From Prorocentrum cordatum (taxonomy: Eukaryota > Sar > Dinophyceae > Prorocentrales > Prorocentraceae), in NCBI GenBank assembly GCA_963575745.1, contig CAUYUJ010018893.1, positions 294,882-358,881 on the forward strand: a stretch of 64,000 nt of DNA. The letters run 5' to 3'. This document shows positions 1 through 9,356 of the stretch, one piece after another. Position numbers and translations under genes: made by a program. The notes under the pieces are model-generated. The model saw only the letters and a list, made by a program, of their open reading frames with translations, searched no databases and was not told the origin of the DNA. Position 1 is the stretch's first letter; every line of letters starts with the position of its first letter.

Positions 1-1835
1 TGTTCGCCGCGGCGTTCGCGAAGGCCCGCAACGCGGCGTGGGGCGAGGGGCAGAACATCGAGGGCGGCGGCGTGGACAGGCGCGCGAAGCGGACGACGTT
101 CCAGTTCCTGCTCCTCGGCCAAGGCGGCAGCGGGAAGACGGCCCTGGTGCGGGGGGTCGTGCTGCCAGCCATGGGCGCGCTGTTCCCCTGTGACACTGGC
201 CGAAGTCCACGCTGGTCGTCTGCGCGATGTGGCCCCAGGCCGCGAACATCTCCACCGATGCTCAGAAGGCCGTCAGTTGCCACTGGGCGGGGGTCATCGG
301 AGCGCAGTCCTTCAGGAACAGGGACATGCCCGCAGGGGGCAAGCTGAAAGCGCTGCAGGGCGCGTGGGAAGCGGTCAGGTGCATGAGCTTGGAGAAGGTC
401 AGCACGATCTCGCCCAACCTGTGCAGCGTGCCGGCGTTCTGGTCCTACCTCGGACGCGAGGCCGAGTGGGGCGCGGAGGGGCGGGGGCGCGACCAGGTCG
501 GCGGCGCCTTCGGCCGGATGCCCATCGTGATCCACAGGGGGGTATTTCCTGAAGCTGAAGCCGACGGGGGTGAGGTGTCCCTCATCTCGAACTTCGAGGA
601 ACTGGCGCCGGCCGGCATCAACCTCGCCCCGGAGTGCCAGGCCGCGATGGAGCTCTTCTGAAACTCGCCGCTGTGCTTCGAGCTCCAGGCGTCCAGCCGC
701 TTCAAGGACCCGGGGCTCCGGGACCTCATGGCATTCCTGCGCGGGCCGGGGAAGCAGGCACCTCCGGCCATCCGGGCCATGTGGAACGCCATGCATGTGA
801 CGCCTGACGATCGTCGGCTCCATGCGGGAGGACAGGTTCCAGAATGGGGCATCGTCGGGTCCTACTGGGGCACTGCGGCTTGGTGGATGAACATCGTGCG
901 CGCCCAGTGGGGCGCGGACGTCCTGAAGGAGCTCCTCCTCCCTGCGCAGGCAGCCGACGGGTCTGCCCCTGCGATGAGCGCGAGGGGCGCCAAGATGATG
1001 AACTGTGCCAGCCCGAAGAACGCTGGCGGCGTGCGCGGGCTCCTCCCGGTGCACGTGGGCGCGCGGATCCGGCTCTTGGAGGCGCTCGACCTCAAGAGCG
1101 GCCTCGTCAAGGATGCCGATGGGGCAGATCGTGCGCGTCGTTGTGGATCCGCGTGGCAGGGCCGTGGTCGAGCAAGCCGAGAGGCTGCCCGGGTTCTGGG
1201 TGCGGATGGGGAAGTACACGGGCGCGCCCCGCGCGGGCGACCTGGGGCGCCGCGACGACGGCCTCGCGGGAGAGCTCGCGGGCCCGCTGGCGTTCATCGA
1301 GCCTCGCGCGTCGGAGCCGTTCACCTTCTGCGCCTCCAAGGTCACCCGCGCCGGCTTCCCGTTCTCGCGCGGCGGGGCCATCGCCGCGGTGGCGTGCCAG
1401 GGGCGCGCCGTGCGAGATGGCGACCGGGCGAGGGGGCGGCGCTCGCGTGCAGTCTGCAGCCGCGCTTCTTGGGCGCGAGCAGTGCGCTCCGCGCCCCCTC
1501 GGTTATGTGGGCTCTCGCCCTGGGCGGCGGGCTGCCCGACGCGCTGCCCCCTCGGCCGACGTCGCCCAGGCGTGATCTTGGACTGCGGCCGCCACGAGGT
1601 CGGGGGCGGCAAGAAAGTGGGCGACGACTGGTGGGCTGCTCTCGCGCGCCGCGCGCCATGAGGACCTCCTGCTCATGAGGGCGCCGCGCGTCGAGTTCTT
1701 CCTCGCCGGGCCGCCAGAGGGCTTGTGGAACCAGCCGGGGCAGTTTGCGGCGCGTGCGAGGCGCAGCAGGAGAGAGGCGACGGCCCTTGCCGTGGAGTTG
1801 GGCTTCAACGAAAGTATATCCGTCAGGCCTGACTT
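1..1835 (+). pseudogene. PIF1-like DNA helicase, decayed copy (5' end outside window)
   Basis: Remnant of the PIF1-family (superfamily 1) ATP-dependent helicase abundant in dinoflagellate genomes and related to Helitron-type helicases. Frame 3 gives a Walker A motif, GQGGSGKT, at about 117-140. After a frame change near 190-205, frame 2 gives VVCAMWPQAANIST, FWSYLGREAEWG and FGRMPIVIH, the region before and around the helicase GDFLQL-like motif. An in-frame TGA sits at 659-661, then the same frame runs through WGTAAWWMNIVRAQW and LLPVHVGARIRLLEALDL. Near 1115 it shifts to frame 3 (IVRVVVDPRGRA, GFWVRMGKYTGAP, FTFCASKVTRAGFPFS, ACQGRAVRDG), continues after a 150-bp intron as VILDCGRHEVGGG and DDWWAALARRAP, and ends in frame 1 (EDLLLMRAPRVEFFLAGPPE, AVELGF). 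At least three frame changes and one stop make it non-functional. Motif order follows my memory of the family; no alignment was run. Confidence 0.8.
1420..1569 (+). mobile_element. Introner-like intron with terminal inverted repeats
   Basis: Removing these 150 bp joins GRAVRDG to VILDCGRHE, the contiguous motif expected in this helicase family. The junctions read GATG|GCGACC and GCCCAG|GCGTG, a GC donor with an AG|G acceptor, both usual in dinoflagellates. GGCG is present at both ends, so the exact cut is ambiguous by a few bases. The two ends are inverted repeats of about 26 bp: the left end GGCGACCGGGCGAGGGGGC pairs with the right end, whose reverse complement contains GGCGACGTCGGCCGAGGGGG followed by CAGCGC. 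Inverted ends plus a short direct repeat is the structure described for introner elements. Confidence 0.65.
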
Positions 1836-1914
1836 GAGGGGCATTTTTGTTAGCGCTGCGCTGCGGACGTTGCAGCGGCGCGCCTGGCTGTTATTTGATC
1901 ATCTGGCTTCCAGC

Positions 1915-2315
1915 CTGGGACGACCTGCGCGCGTCGCCGGGCCTCCTTCGGGGGGGCCGTCGCGCGTCGCGGGGGCTCCGTGCTGCGATCCGCGCAGCGC
2001 CTCGCTCGCCCGTCCTCGCTCTGCCCAGCGGTTGGCCCGTTGTCGGCCAGCTAGCTCTCCGTCCTCCGCGCAGCGGACGACCCGCGCGCGTCGCCTGGAC
2101 CCCTGCAGGGCAACTGGCGCGCGTCGCGAGGACTCCGCGCAGCGCTCTGCCCAGAGCCGCTGTCGCCAGGGCGCAGTCTGTCAGTTTATTGCTTTGCCCA
2201 GTGCCGCGGACGACCCGCGCGCCTCGCCAGAATTGCCATGGGGGCGACCGGCGCGCGTCTCGGGGATTCCGCGCCGCGCCCCGCTCAGAGCCGCGTCCAT
2301 CAGGGCGCCAGGCGA
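1915..2315. repeat. Three degenerate copies of a ~100-bp GC-rich repeat
   Basis: Copies near 1920, 2082 and 2210 share CGACCCGCGCGCGTCGCC, a second GGCGCGCGTCGCGG segment, then CCGCGCAGCGC and AGAGCCGC..CAGGGCGCA. They follow directly after the helicase remnant. Reading frames here are open by GC bias only. Confidence 0.5.
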
Positions 2316-2534
2316 ATGGGATGCAAAGACGTGAGCTGGGAAAAAACAGGATGCAAAACGGCCGCGCGCGGGATTGGGGAAAAAAATGGAGACAACACCG
2401 CCGCTCACGGAGCTTGAGCCGCCGCGGGCCCCCTTCCTCCATCTCATATCCTTCGCGGTGCTCGCAGCTGGGTCCTTCGTCAGCCGTTTTTTTCTCGACG
2501 GGCGTTTTCGCGTGGTTTCGGGCCCTGGGGCCCT

Positions 2535-2619
2535 TTCAGGTCGATCCGGCTTGAAGAATGGCGACGAAAGATGGGGCTTAGGGTTCTGATCGTTTTTCGT
2601 TCGTGTTGCGATCTTGCAG
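2535..2619 (+). repeat. Intron 3'-end repeat (family E), copy 1
   Basis: Resembles 3155-3255 and 5301-5407: GGTCGATCC, a GCGACGAAAGATGGGG box, then a T-rich stretch with GTTGCGATCTTGCAG. It ends exactly at a likely splice acceptor (TTGCAG|G) before the 2620-2670 exon. Weakest of the three copies. Confidence 0.4.
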
Positions 2620-5600
2620 GTGTTTTGCACGGTCAGATACGAGGGTTCGTCCGCCATCCCACCAGCCCAGGTAAGGATAAACCGTTCGAAACCCGAAGGG
2701 AGCAGTCCATACCCCAATGTAAGGGGGGTCGTTCGGCAGTGGGGCCGTGGCCGCGCCAGTGAGGATAGGGATCGGTTTGGCGATGCCCACAGGTCGCTGC
2801 GTTTCCGCGCCGCCGCGGCCTCCAGGGGCAACGTTACGGGGGGAACAGCTCAGGGGGGGACGCATCGGTCTCCAATCGCTCACTCATCGCTTGTAGTGGC
2901 CCGATAGCCCGCCTCGCCCAGGGGCGTGCGGCGTCGCTATCGGGGGCTTATCGTCGATCTATCGGCGATGTATCGCCGATTTCAGCTCGATGTTTCCCCC
3001 CTGAACTGGTCACCCCCTTACGTCCCCCCGCCCCCCAGGCCTCCTCCCGCAGCTTGGCGCCGCTCGAGAAGCCGGGCGTGGCAGCATCGAAGGACCCCCC
3101 CTCAGATCCAACCGATTTTTTCAAACCGCGCGTTTCGGGCCCCGGGCCCTCATGGATCGACCCTGTTCGAGGAGCGCCGCAGAAGGACGGGGTCTGGGGT
3201 TCAGGTCGCGATCTTTTGCGATGTTGCATTGTTTTGTTGCGTCGTCGGATTTCAGGGTCGTGAGCGACGAACACATGCACCTCCCAATAGTGCTTTCCCG
3301 AGAGGTTCTACTCAGCATCGGTGCTGGTACCTACCCGTGGCCGAAAACTGGCCCCATACCCTTCACTCTTTCCTGCGTAGACCTTCCAGCAGGTGCCTCT
3401 TACCATATCCATGCCCTTGCGGTCTGGGCACCGAGGCGCGATCCCACGTATGCGCGATCCCCTGAGCACGCTCTGCGCAGGGCATCCGCACAGGGCCGCT
3501 TTGTGCCCATGGTGTCGCGGCAGAGTCGTCTGGATCGCGGGGCCATGGATGTGGACATGTTGCCCGCCCGCGAGGATCTCGCTTCATCTGAGACCGCAAA
3601 TATCGGCATCGAGATCCCCATGGAGTGCTTCATAGCCCTCCCCGAGGCGGACACGTACGCCCTGCGGACGATCATAGCCGACGTGTTACGAGCACAGCTG
3701 GTAACAGAGAATCTCAGCACAGTAGAGGTGACTGCACCATCCGTGCTAAGAATGCTCCGCACGAACTCCTCGAGCGGCTCCCTGCGTGTTGCAGTCGAAC
3801 CTCGGATCATCTTTCGGGCCTCCGTGCGCTACGCCAACGCGAGCATCTCTGCCGTAGAGTCGTCCCTGTCGTCGAGCTACTTGGGAGCCAACATCGTGGT
3901 AGCGGCAGAGGAGGAGCTCCCTGGCTTTCGGAGCGCTTGCGGTGGTGGGCCCCGCGCTCTCAGCGTGGTTCCCCGTGGACTGTCGCTCGCCGATCTGATG
4001 CCAGCTCACCGGGACGACTTTGAGCGCGTAGATGACAGCTCTGCTTCTGCCCCCGGCGGCAGCTGGCCGCGCTGGCTGCCCCCGGCGCTGGTCGCTTCGG
4101 GCGGCACGGTCTGGGTGGTGGCGGCCCTGCACTTTGGGCGCTCCCTGCTGAAGGAGCGCCTCGGCGCGGCGACGCCGCACAAGCCGCAGCTGTGCCCCGA
4201 CGGCCGCGCCGAGCCCGACCGCCACGACGTCGACGCGATCGTGGTGCCCGGCGGCGGCCTGATGCCCTGCGGGGAGGCCCCGCCGTGGACGGAGGAGAGG
4301 CTGCTGGAGGCCAGGGCGCTGTTTGAAGAGGCCGCGGAGAAGTCGAAGAAGAATAATGATAAGTAACGCTATGGACAGAAACTTTCGGAGCTCCGCGCGG
4401 ATACCTTGGAGCCGCGGTGGGGCCCCCCGGCGTCGCCTCCAGCGCCGCCCCTGGCGCGCTCCGCGCGCCAGCGAGGGGGGTCCAGCGTAGTTCCAGGATA
4501 TCCGCGCGGAGCGCCAAAAGTTTATGTTGCTGGCGTTCGTATTTCGGTGGTCCGCGCGGATGTCTCGGGTTTCGAGTCGAGGCGCTGGAGCAGGGGCTTC
4601 TTTGGGCTCGGGAGGGGCTCTGAAATTTGGAGCCGTTCCCCAGATCCAGGTCGATAACCGCTTCGTGGCCGAAGCTTGCCGTTGCCAGAAAAGACCCTTC
4701 TTTCCTTCATCCGCGTTCCTTTGGTAGCACGAGGACTGCAGTCTTTTGGAGGTGCGCGCTGATTTGTTGGGCCTCGCCCGGTTCGCATCAGTTGCATTGT
4801 CCAGTCCGCATGTCCTTCCCATGAGACCCGGGACGACGGTCGTGCGGCGATGATCCGACGAAGTCCGACGTGAATCCAATGAAACTGGGTTTCGAGTTAC
4901 CGCCCGAGGACTCCAGTAGTTTCCTCACAAGTTGGCGCCGGACCCCGCATCATCAGCGCGCGGAGCGCGCCAGAGGCGGCGCTGGAGGCGTCGCCAGGGG
5001 GGTTAGCGCCGATTCCAGAAGCCCGCGCGGACCTCCGAAAATCTCGTGTTTGAGCAGTTTTTTTGTTCTTCGGGAGGAGCAGATCGCGAGGACCTTTGGG
5101 AAACCGCGGCTCGTGGCCCCCACGATCGTGACTCACAATGCCTGGAATCCAACCGCCCCGAACCGTGGCAACTACTTCGGCAGCGGCGAGACCTGCGAGG
5201 CGGACGTGTGCGCCCGCTACCTGCACGAGAGGTACCCTCAGACCTCAGCGTTGCGACGTTCTCACACTGGGCGTTCTCGCCCAGCTTCAGGCCTCAGGAC
5301 GTTCACAGATCGATCTGGCTCGACGCATGCCGCAGGAAAATGTGGTCCAGGGCTCCGGCCGTGATTTTTTGCGATGCTGCATCTTTTTTGCAACGTCGGA
5401 CCTCAAGGTGTGGCGTGCCCAAGCAGGCCGTGTGGCCGGACATTCTCAGCTTCACGCTCATAGGTAACGCGTACTTCTGCAGGATGGTGTGCGTCTCGGG
5501 TCGGGCGAAGCGGGGTTTGCGATTTTGGTTTGTATCCTCGGGCGCGTAGAAGTCGTGACCCGGTCCTGCCCCCGCCCAGGTGATGGGGGCCTGGAGCCCC

Positions 5601-8600
5601 CCGCATGCTGGTGTTCGCGCGCGTACTGTGGCGATCGCAGTGCACTCCCACCCTAACGGGCCCCACCCCCGCCCCGCCCCGAGCGATCTTTTTTCGAACT
5701 CTGCGGCATGCAGCCGGTCGCGGCCCCGCCGCCGGGCGCTTTGGGCGCCTCGGGCGCTGGAGGCGGGGCGAGGCGAGGCGAGCGCGCGGCAATTTTTGCC
5801 TGGGGGCGAGGCCCTTCAGGGCCTGCGCTGAGGGGTCACAGGCCTCAGCGCATGTTGCCCGTGCTTCGCCGAAGAATCCCTGCCAGTTGTCCGTTTCGCA
5901 TGTCCGTGCCAGCGTCCATTCGCACGCCGTGTCGGCACGCACGGTCCTGCTGGAACTCGGGAGGCTGACGTCCGGGGTACTGCAGCGGAGGCTGAAGAAG
6001 ATGTCGAGGTCGGGCGCTGGAGGCGCCGGCTGGTGCCGCTGCTCCTGGCCCTCTCCTGGGGTTCGTTTGGACGTTGATCTGGAGGCGAATGCTGATGGGA
6101 TTGTTTTCCACCACCCACCATAAGTTGGAGGCCCCTACAACGGTTCATGTCCATTGAGGGAACTGCCTCGTTGGAAGACAACAGTTTGAAGATCCTGAAG
6201 CGTGCCGAAACATTGTCCGCGGGATTTCAACGCCACGTATCAACCTGACTGCTGCGTCTTGACTCCAGAATCGTGCTAGAACGCCATTTTTGGGACTTCA
6301 ACACAGCGAATCAACATAACTGTTGCGCCCGCATGATCCTGAATTTATCCAAAACGTTATTTCTGGTACGTTGATCATGGGAATCCGTGAAACTCGTGCA
6401 AAGTTTGAAACATGATGTGCGCGGGGCTAAGGCGAGAGCCACATTTTGGAAAAGGAACCGCCCTCAATCAATGAAACTCTTTGATTTTTGTAAAACGAGC
6501 CACATTTTGAAAACGACCCGCCTTCAATCCGTGAAGTTCTTACAAATTATTAAACAGAATGTGCGCGGCGCTAGGGCGAGAGCCGCATTTCGAAAACCAC
6601 CCGCCCTCAATCCGCTGAATTCTTGCAATTTTTTAAAACGAATGTGCGCGGCGCTAATGCGAGAGCCACATTTTGAAAACGACCCGCCCTCAATATGTGA
6701 AGTTGTTGTCTTTTTTGAAGCTTCAGGGCCATAAATGGTGAGGAAATCTCAGGCGAAACGCCCGGCCCGCCCTAAAAACTGGCCTCGGGGTCCGACAGGG
6801 AGGAGTTATCTATAAGGAAGAGGAAAGGAGGAGGAGGAGGAGGAGGGGGAGGAGGATGAGGAGGAGGGGGAGGAGGAGGAGGAGGAGGAGGAGGAGGAGG
6901 AGGAGGAGGAGGAGGAGGAGGAGAAGGAGGAGGAGGAGGAGGACCCCTCCCTCTCCTACTTAAGGTGGTGGCGGTGGAAGACAAGCCCGCCAAATGCGTC
7001 CGCGGCGACGGGAGAGGGGTGCGGCAGAGCTTCACCGCGTCGGCGCGGCGGCGACCCCAGCCCGGGCGTTCAATGTTGAATGCTGACAGCGGGCGATCCG
7101 CGTTGTATGGAGGGCGCGACCGCTTACCCGTCGGTCGCTGAGAGTAAGTAGGTACTTCTGGCATCCCCAGATCACAATCTACTCTAGCCGGCCTTCCTAC
7201 TTCAAGGGTCGAGCGGTTTTCCCTCTTCTCTCCTCTTCGGGGAGCGTGCGGAAGCCCAATCTACTTCCAACGCCTTCCTACTTCATGTTTCTACCCACTT
7301 CTTACGACTGACGTGTAAGGCTGAGCGATTTACGTGTTGTCGGAAACCGCCGACGAGGTCGTCACGCTACATATCTTCCGCATCGGCATCGGTATCCTTT
7401 TCTCCTCTGCAGGATGATGTTCGTCGAGGCCCGCGATATGCGGCACGTCGCGGTCGTCACCAACCGCTTCCAGATGAAGAGGGCCAAGGCAGGGTGCACT
7501 TCGACCCGATCCGATCCTATATCAATGATGGCCCGCCCGATCCGATTTGAATCCCATGCTCCGACGATGCGATGCGGCCCGACGCTCGCATGGTCGCTGC
7601 TGTGCATTTTGGCGCTGCCAAGTCGATCCGACTCCGACTCCGACTCCGACTCCGCGCCCGCCGACGCGGCCCGATCTCCAGACTCCCGACGTTTTTTTTG
7701 TTTGCGTGGACCCCAGAGGTCTGGACCCCTTCCTGGGGGGCCGTTTGCTGTGGTCCTCCGGGGCAGTTTCTCAACGGCCCCCAGGCCCAGCAAGGGCTCC
7801 CCGAGGCAGCACACAGCCCGCCGTGGGTCTCTGTCCTCGACGCGAGGGGCCCTGGGTCCGAGAAGCGCGCTCCGGCCCCGCCCGCTCTCCCGGCGCGACG
7901 CCGACCGATCCCGCGGAGGCGGTCTTCGGCAAGATCTTCTCCCTGCCGCCCCTGCCCCACGGCGCGTGGTCGGCGGGCCACCACCTGCGAGCGCCGGGGG
8001 GGCCCCGGGGAGCCGTCGTGCCCTCGGCCTCCTGGGGCCGGCAGAGGCAGCCGGCGCGTCAGAGGTGTCGCCGAGAGTCGAAGGGCAGCCGGCGGTAGCA
8101 GCATCTACTCTCGACGATGGGCGCGTTTTTCTTGCATCTGCGCTGGGCCCCCCTGGCCTGCTCCGCGCGCCAAGGAGGGGGTCCAGCGCCGATCCCAGAA
8201 TTTCGCGCGGAGCTCCACGAGTTTACATGTATGCTGGTTTTTGTTTGCTCCTCCACCGGTGCAGCCGACGCCGCATACTTCGCCAAGAGAGGACGGGGTC
8301 CCCAGGCGAAGAGGTGCTCCCTGGGCCCGCCACGGTCCCCCCGTAGGACTGTCGGGGCACGACTCAGGATGACAAGCTCGTCTGGGGGGAGTCGACTCGC
8401 GGCCCCAGAAATCAGCACACTGGTTCAGCCCGAGGAAGGCCGCAGAAAGAACGATGGGGTCCACGCCTCGGGTCCAGGGCTGTGGTCATGAACGCTGTTT
8501 TGCGGGACTTCGGCCGTGCTTTTGTTTTTCGTTCTGGGAGGGAGGAGCAGGAAAAGAGGTTGAGCAAAACGGACAACTAAACGAAAACAACGAAAAACAA

Positions 8601-9134
8601 CGTTTATGTCCAGCCCTGCTCGGGTCTTGACTCAGGGCCTCGGAAACCAGGACATTGCAAACCAGAACTTTGCAAGATCCACTGGGCGAGAGGTGATGCA
8701 TGAGGGATGCTTTGACGCACGGCTGCAGCTTTCCTGGGTGTGCCAATGCCCTGGCCTGGCAGAGTCCCGCTTATGGGGCCCGGATCAACGCGTCAGGGAA
8801 CCAGCCAGTTTTAGGTTCTTCGGCGGAGGAGGGGGGGCCCCCCGCAGGTTCCCCAGATGGCCCCAGAAGCCTCCCGAGTCCCGAGACCCAAAGAAAGGCC
8901 GGAGACTTTGAACCACCTTGATCCTCCCCTCTCCCTCCTCCAACGAGTTTTGTGCGCTCGTACCTGGGGCCTCCTTGGCCATCTGTGTGGCCCGACCGAT
9001 CGCGGCTCGAAGGCCGGGAGGACTGGTACACGCTCTCCTTCCGAGAGGCCGCCGACGCGGGCCTGGAGCCGGAGGAGCTCGCGGCACTGCGGGAGCAGGA
9101 GAGGCTCGCGCTGCGGAATTTCGAGGCGCTGCAG
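2620..9134 (+). CDS. DUF218 (YdcF-like) membrane protein gene, multi-exon, 5' and 3' ends not defined
   Basis: Exons read here: 2620-2670, 3256-4330, 5077-5231, 5408-5482, 7413-7488, 7919 to about 7966, and 9021-9134. Donors are CAG|GT, GAG|GC, GAG|GT, CAG|GA and AAG|GC; all acceptors are AG|G, and phases agree at every junction up to 7919. The long second exon encodes an ectodomain-like segment (IEIPMECFIALPEADTYALR), a membrane helix near 4075-4140 (PPALVASGGTVWVVAALHFG), then the DUF218 start DAIVVPGGGLMPCGE. Later exons give VTHNAWNPTAPNRGNYFG, CGVPKQAVWPDILSFTLIGN, AYFCR joined to MMFVEARDMRHVAVVTNRFQ, MKRAK joined to AVFGKIFSLPPLPH, and DWYTLSFREAADAGLEPEEL. Family knowledge: DUF218 proteins are Rossmann-like with a conserved S-x-x-T-x-x-NA..R and VT..FHM.RA; their substrate is generally unknown. 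Here the His of FHM is Gln. The end of the 7919 exon, the true start and the stop are uncertain. Confidence 0.7.
2825..3028. mobile_element. Miniature inverted-repeat element, family C, copy 1
   Basis: About 200 bp. Left end GGGGCAACGTTACGGGGGGA, then CTCAGGGGGG; the right end has reverse complement GGACGTAAGGGGGTGACC, then TTCAGGGGGG. A GCGATGTATCGCCGAT core is shared with 9168-9356. Lies in an intron. Confidence 0.6.
3155..3255 (+). repeat. Intron 3'-end repeat (family E), copy 2
   Basis: Aligns over ~100 bp with 5301-5407: GATCGAYC, GCCGCAGRA, GATNTTTTGCGATGYTGCAT, then TTTTGYNRCGTCGGAYYTCA. Both copies stop at their splice acceptor. Confidence 0.6.
4382..4520 (+). mobile_element. Miniature inverted-repeat element, family D, copy 1
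   Basis: Ends CTTTCGGAGCTCCGCGCGGA and, reversed, CTTTTGGCGCTCCGCGCGGA. The interior has CGCCTCCAGCGCCG and GGCGCGCTCCGCGCGCC, the signature of the family. Located just inside an intron. Confidence 0.6.
4931..5042 (-). mobile_element. Family D element, copy 2 (one end degraded)
   Basis: Read on the minus strand: TTTCGGAGGTCCGCGCGGGC, then CGCCTCCAGCGCCGCC, then GGCGCGCTCCGCGCGC. The distal inverted repeat is lost. Opposite orientation to the copy at 4382, in the same intron. Confidence 0.5.
5232..5407 (+). other. Intron of the DUF218 gene (GT-AG, 176 bp)
   Basis: Donor GAGAG|GTACCC, acceptor CTCAAG|G. Splicing rebuilds an AGG codon and joins ARYLHE to CGVPKQAVWP, the order expected in DUF218 proteins. 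Confidence 0.65.
5301..5407 (+). repeat. Intron 3'-end repeat (family E), copy 3
   Basis: About 70% identical by eye to 3155-3255 and, like it, ends exactly at the acceptor AG of an intron in the same gene. Confidence 0.6.
6101..6131 (-). repeat. GGTGGTGG-type dispersed element (family I), copy 1
   Basis: Minus strand CCTCCAACTTATGGTGGGTG, then GTGGAAAACAA. Three other copies are at 6956, 25571 and 60606. Confidence 0.5.
6190..6735. repeat. Tandem repeats inside an intron (~71 and ~83 bp)
   Basis: First part: two copies of TTCAACRCNRCGWATCAAC with CTGYTGCG, about 71 bp apart. Second part: about four copies, one truncated, of an ~83-bp unit with AATGTGCGCGGCGCTA, GCGAGAGCCACATTTTGAAA and CCCGCCCTCAATC. 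AT-richer than the surroundings. Confidence 0.65.
6815..6950. repeat. (GGA)n microsatellite
   Basis: Nearly pure GAG/GGA trinucleotide tract of about 135 bp inside an intron. Confidence 0.9.
6956..6987 (+). repeat. Family I dispersed element, copy 2
   Basis: CTACTTAAGGTGGTGGCGGT then GGAAGACAAGCC, abutting the GGA microsatellite as the other copies do. Confidence 0.45.
7489..7918 (+). other. Intron of the DUF218 gene (GC-AG, 430 bp)
   Basis: Donor GCCAAG|GCAGGG, acceptor GCGGAG|GCGGTC, phase 0; AGGC is present at both ends. It joins VVTNRFQMKRAK to AVFGKIFSLPPLPH. It holds an (ACTCCG)n-like stretch near 7625-7650. Confidence 0.65.
8136..8222 (+). mobile_element. Family D element, copy 3 (left end missing)
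   Basis: Contains GGCCTGCTCCGCGCGCCA, GGGGGTCCAGCGCCGATCCC and the right inverted end TTCGCGCGGAGCTCCACGAG. Lies between the 7919 and 9021 exons, so intronic. Confidence 0.5.
8223..9020. other. Probable intron remainder, no gene recognised
   Basis: Between the fifth and sixth DUF218 domain exons. Near 8443-8520 there is a weak resemblance to the family E repeat. No other coding signal seen. Confidence 0.4.
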
Positions 9135-9167
9135 GACCTTGCTCCTCCCCCCCTCCCTCCATCCTCG

Positions 9168-9356
9168 GGGGCAACGATAGGGGGGGACATGCATGAGGGG
9201 GGATGTACCGACCCCCAATCGCCCATCGACCCCCAACCACCCCGCCCAGGAAGATGCGGATTCACTACCGGGGGCCTATCGCCGATGTATTGACGATGTA
9301 TCGCCGACTCCAGGTCGATGCATCCCCCCGGTGCCTATCCTCCCCTATCGTTACCC
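9168..9356. mobile_element. Miniature inverted-repeat element, family C, copy 2
   Basis: Left end GGGGCAACGATAGGGGGGGA; right end reversed GTAACGATAGGGGAGGATAG. Further in, GAGGGGGGATGTACCGACC pairs with CGGGGGGATGCATCGACC. Shares the CGATGTATCGCCGA core with 2825-3028. Confidence 0.6.

Larger units (their letters stand above)
2671..3255 (+). other. Intron of the DUF218 gene (GT-AG)
   Basis: Donor CCCAG|GTAAGG, acceptor TTTCAG|G, phase 2 on both sides. The interior is filled by a family C miniature element (2825-3028) and a family E copy (3155-3255). Confidence 0.55.
4331..5076 (+). other. Intron of the DUF218 gene (GC-AG)
   Basis: Donor GAAGAG|GCCGCGG, acceptor TTCGGGAG|GAGCAG, phase 0. 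Without splicing the frame stops at 4364-4366. It carries two family D elements, one in each orientation. The rest, 4530-4925, contains nothing I recognise beyond a partial family D end near 4552. Confidence 0.55.
5483..7412 (+). other. Intron of the DUF218 gene (GA-AG, 1.93 kb)
   Basis: Donor CTGCAG|GATGGTG, acceptor CTGCAG|GATGATG. The two boundaries sit in an imperfect ~20-bp direct repeat (18 of 20 positions equal). Contents: a GGTGG element end, an 83-bp tandem repeat, a GGA tract, and otherwise unrecognised sequence. Confidence 0.6.
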
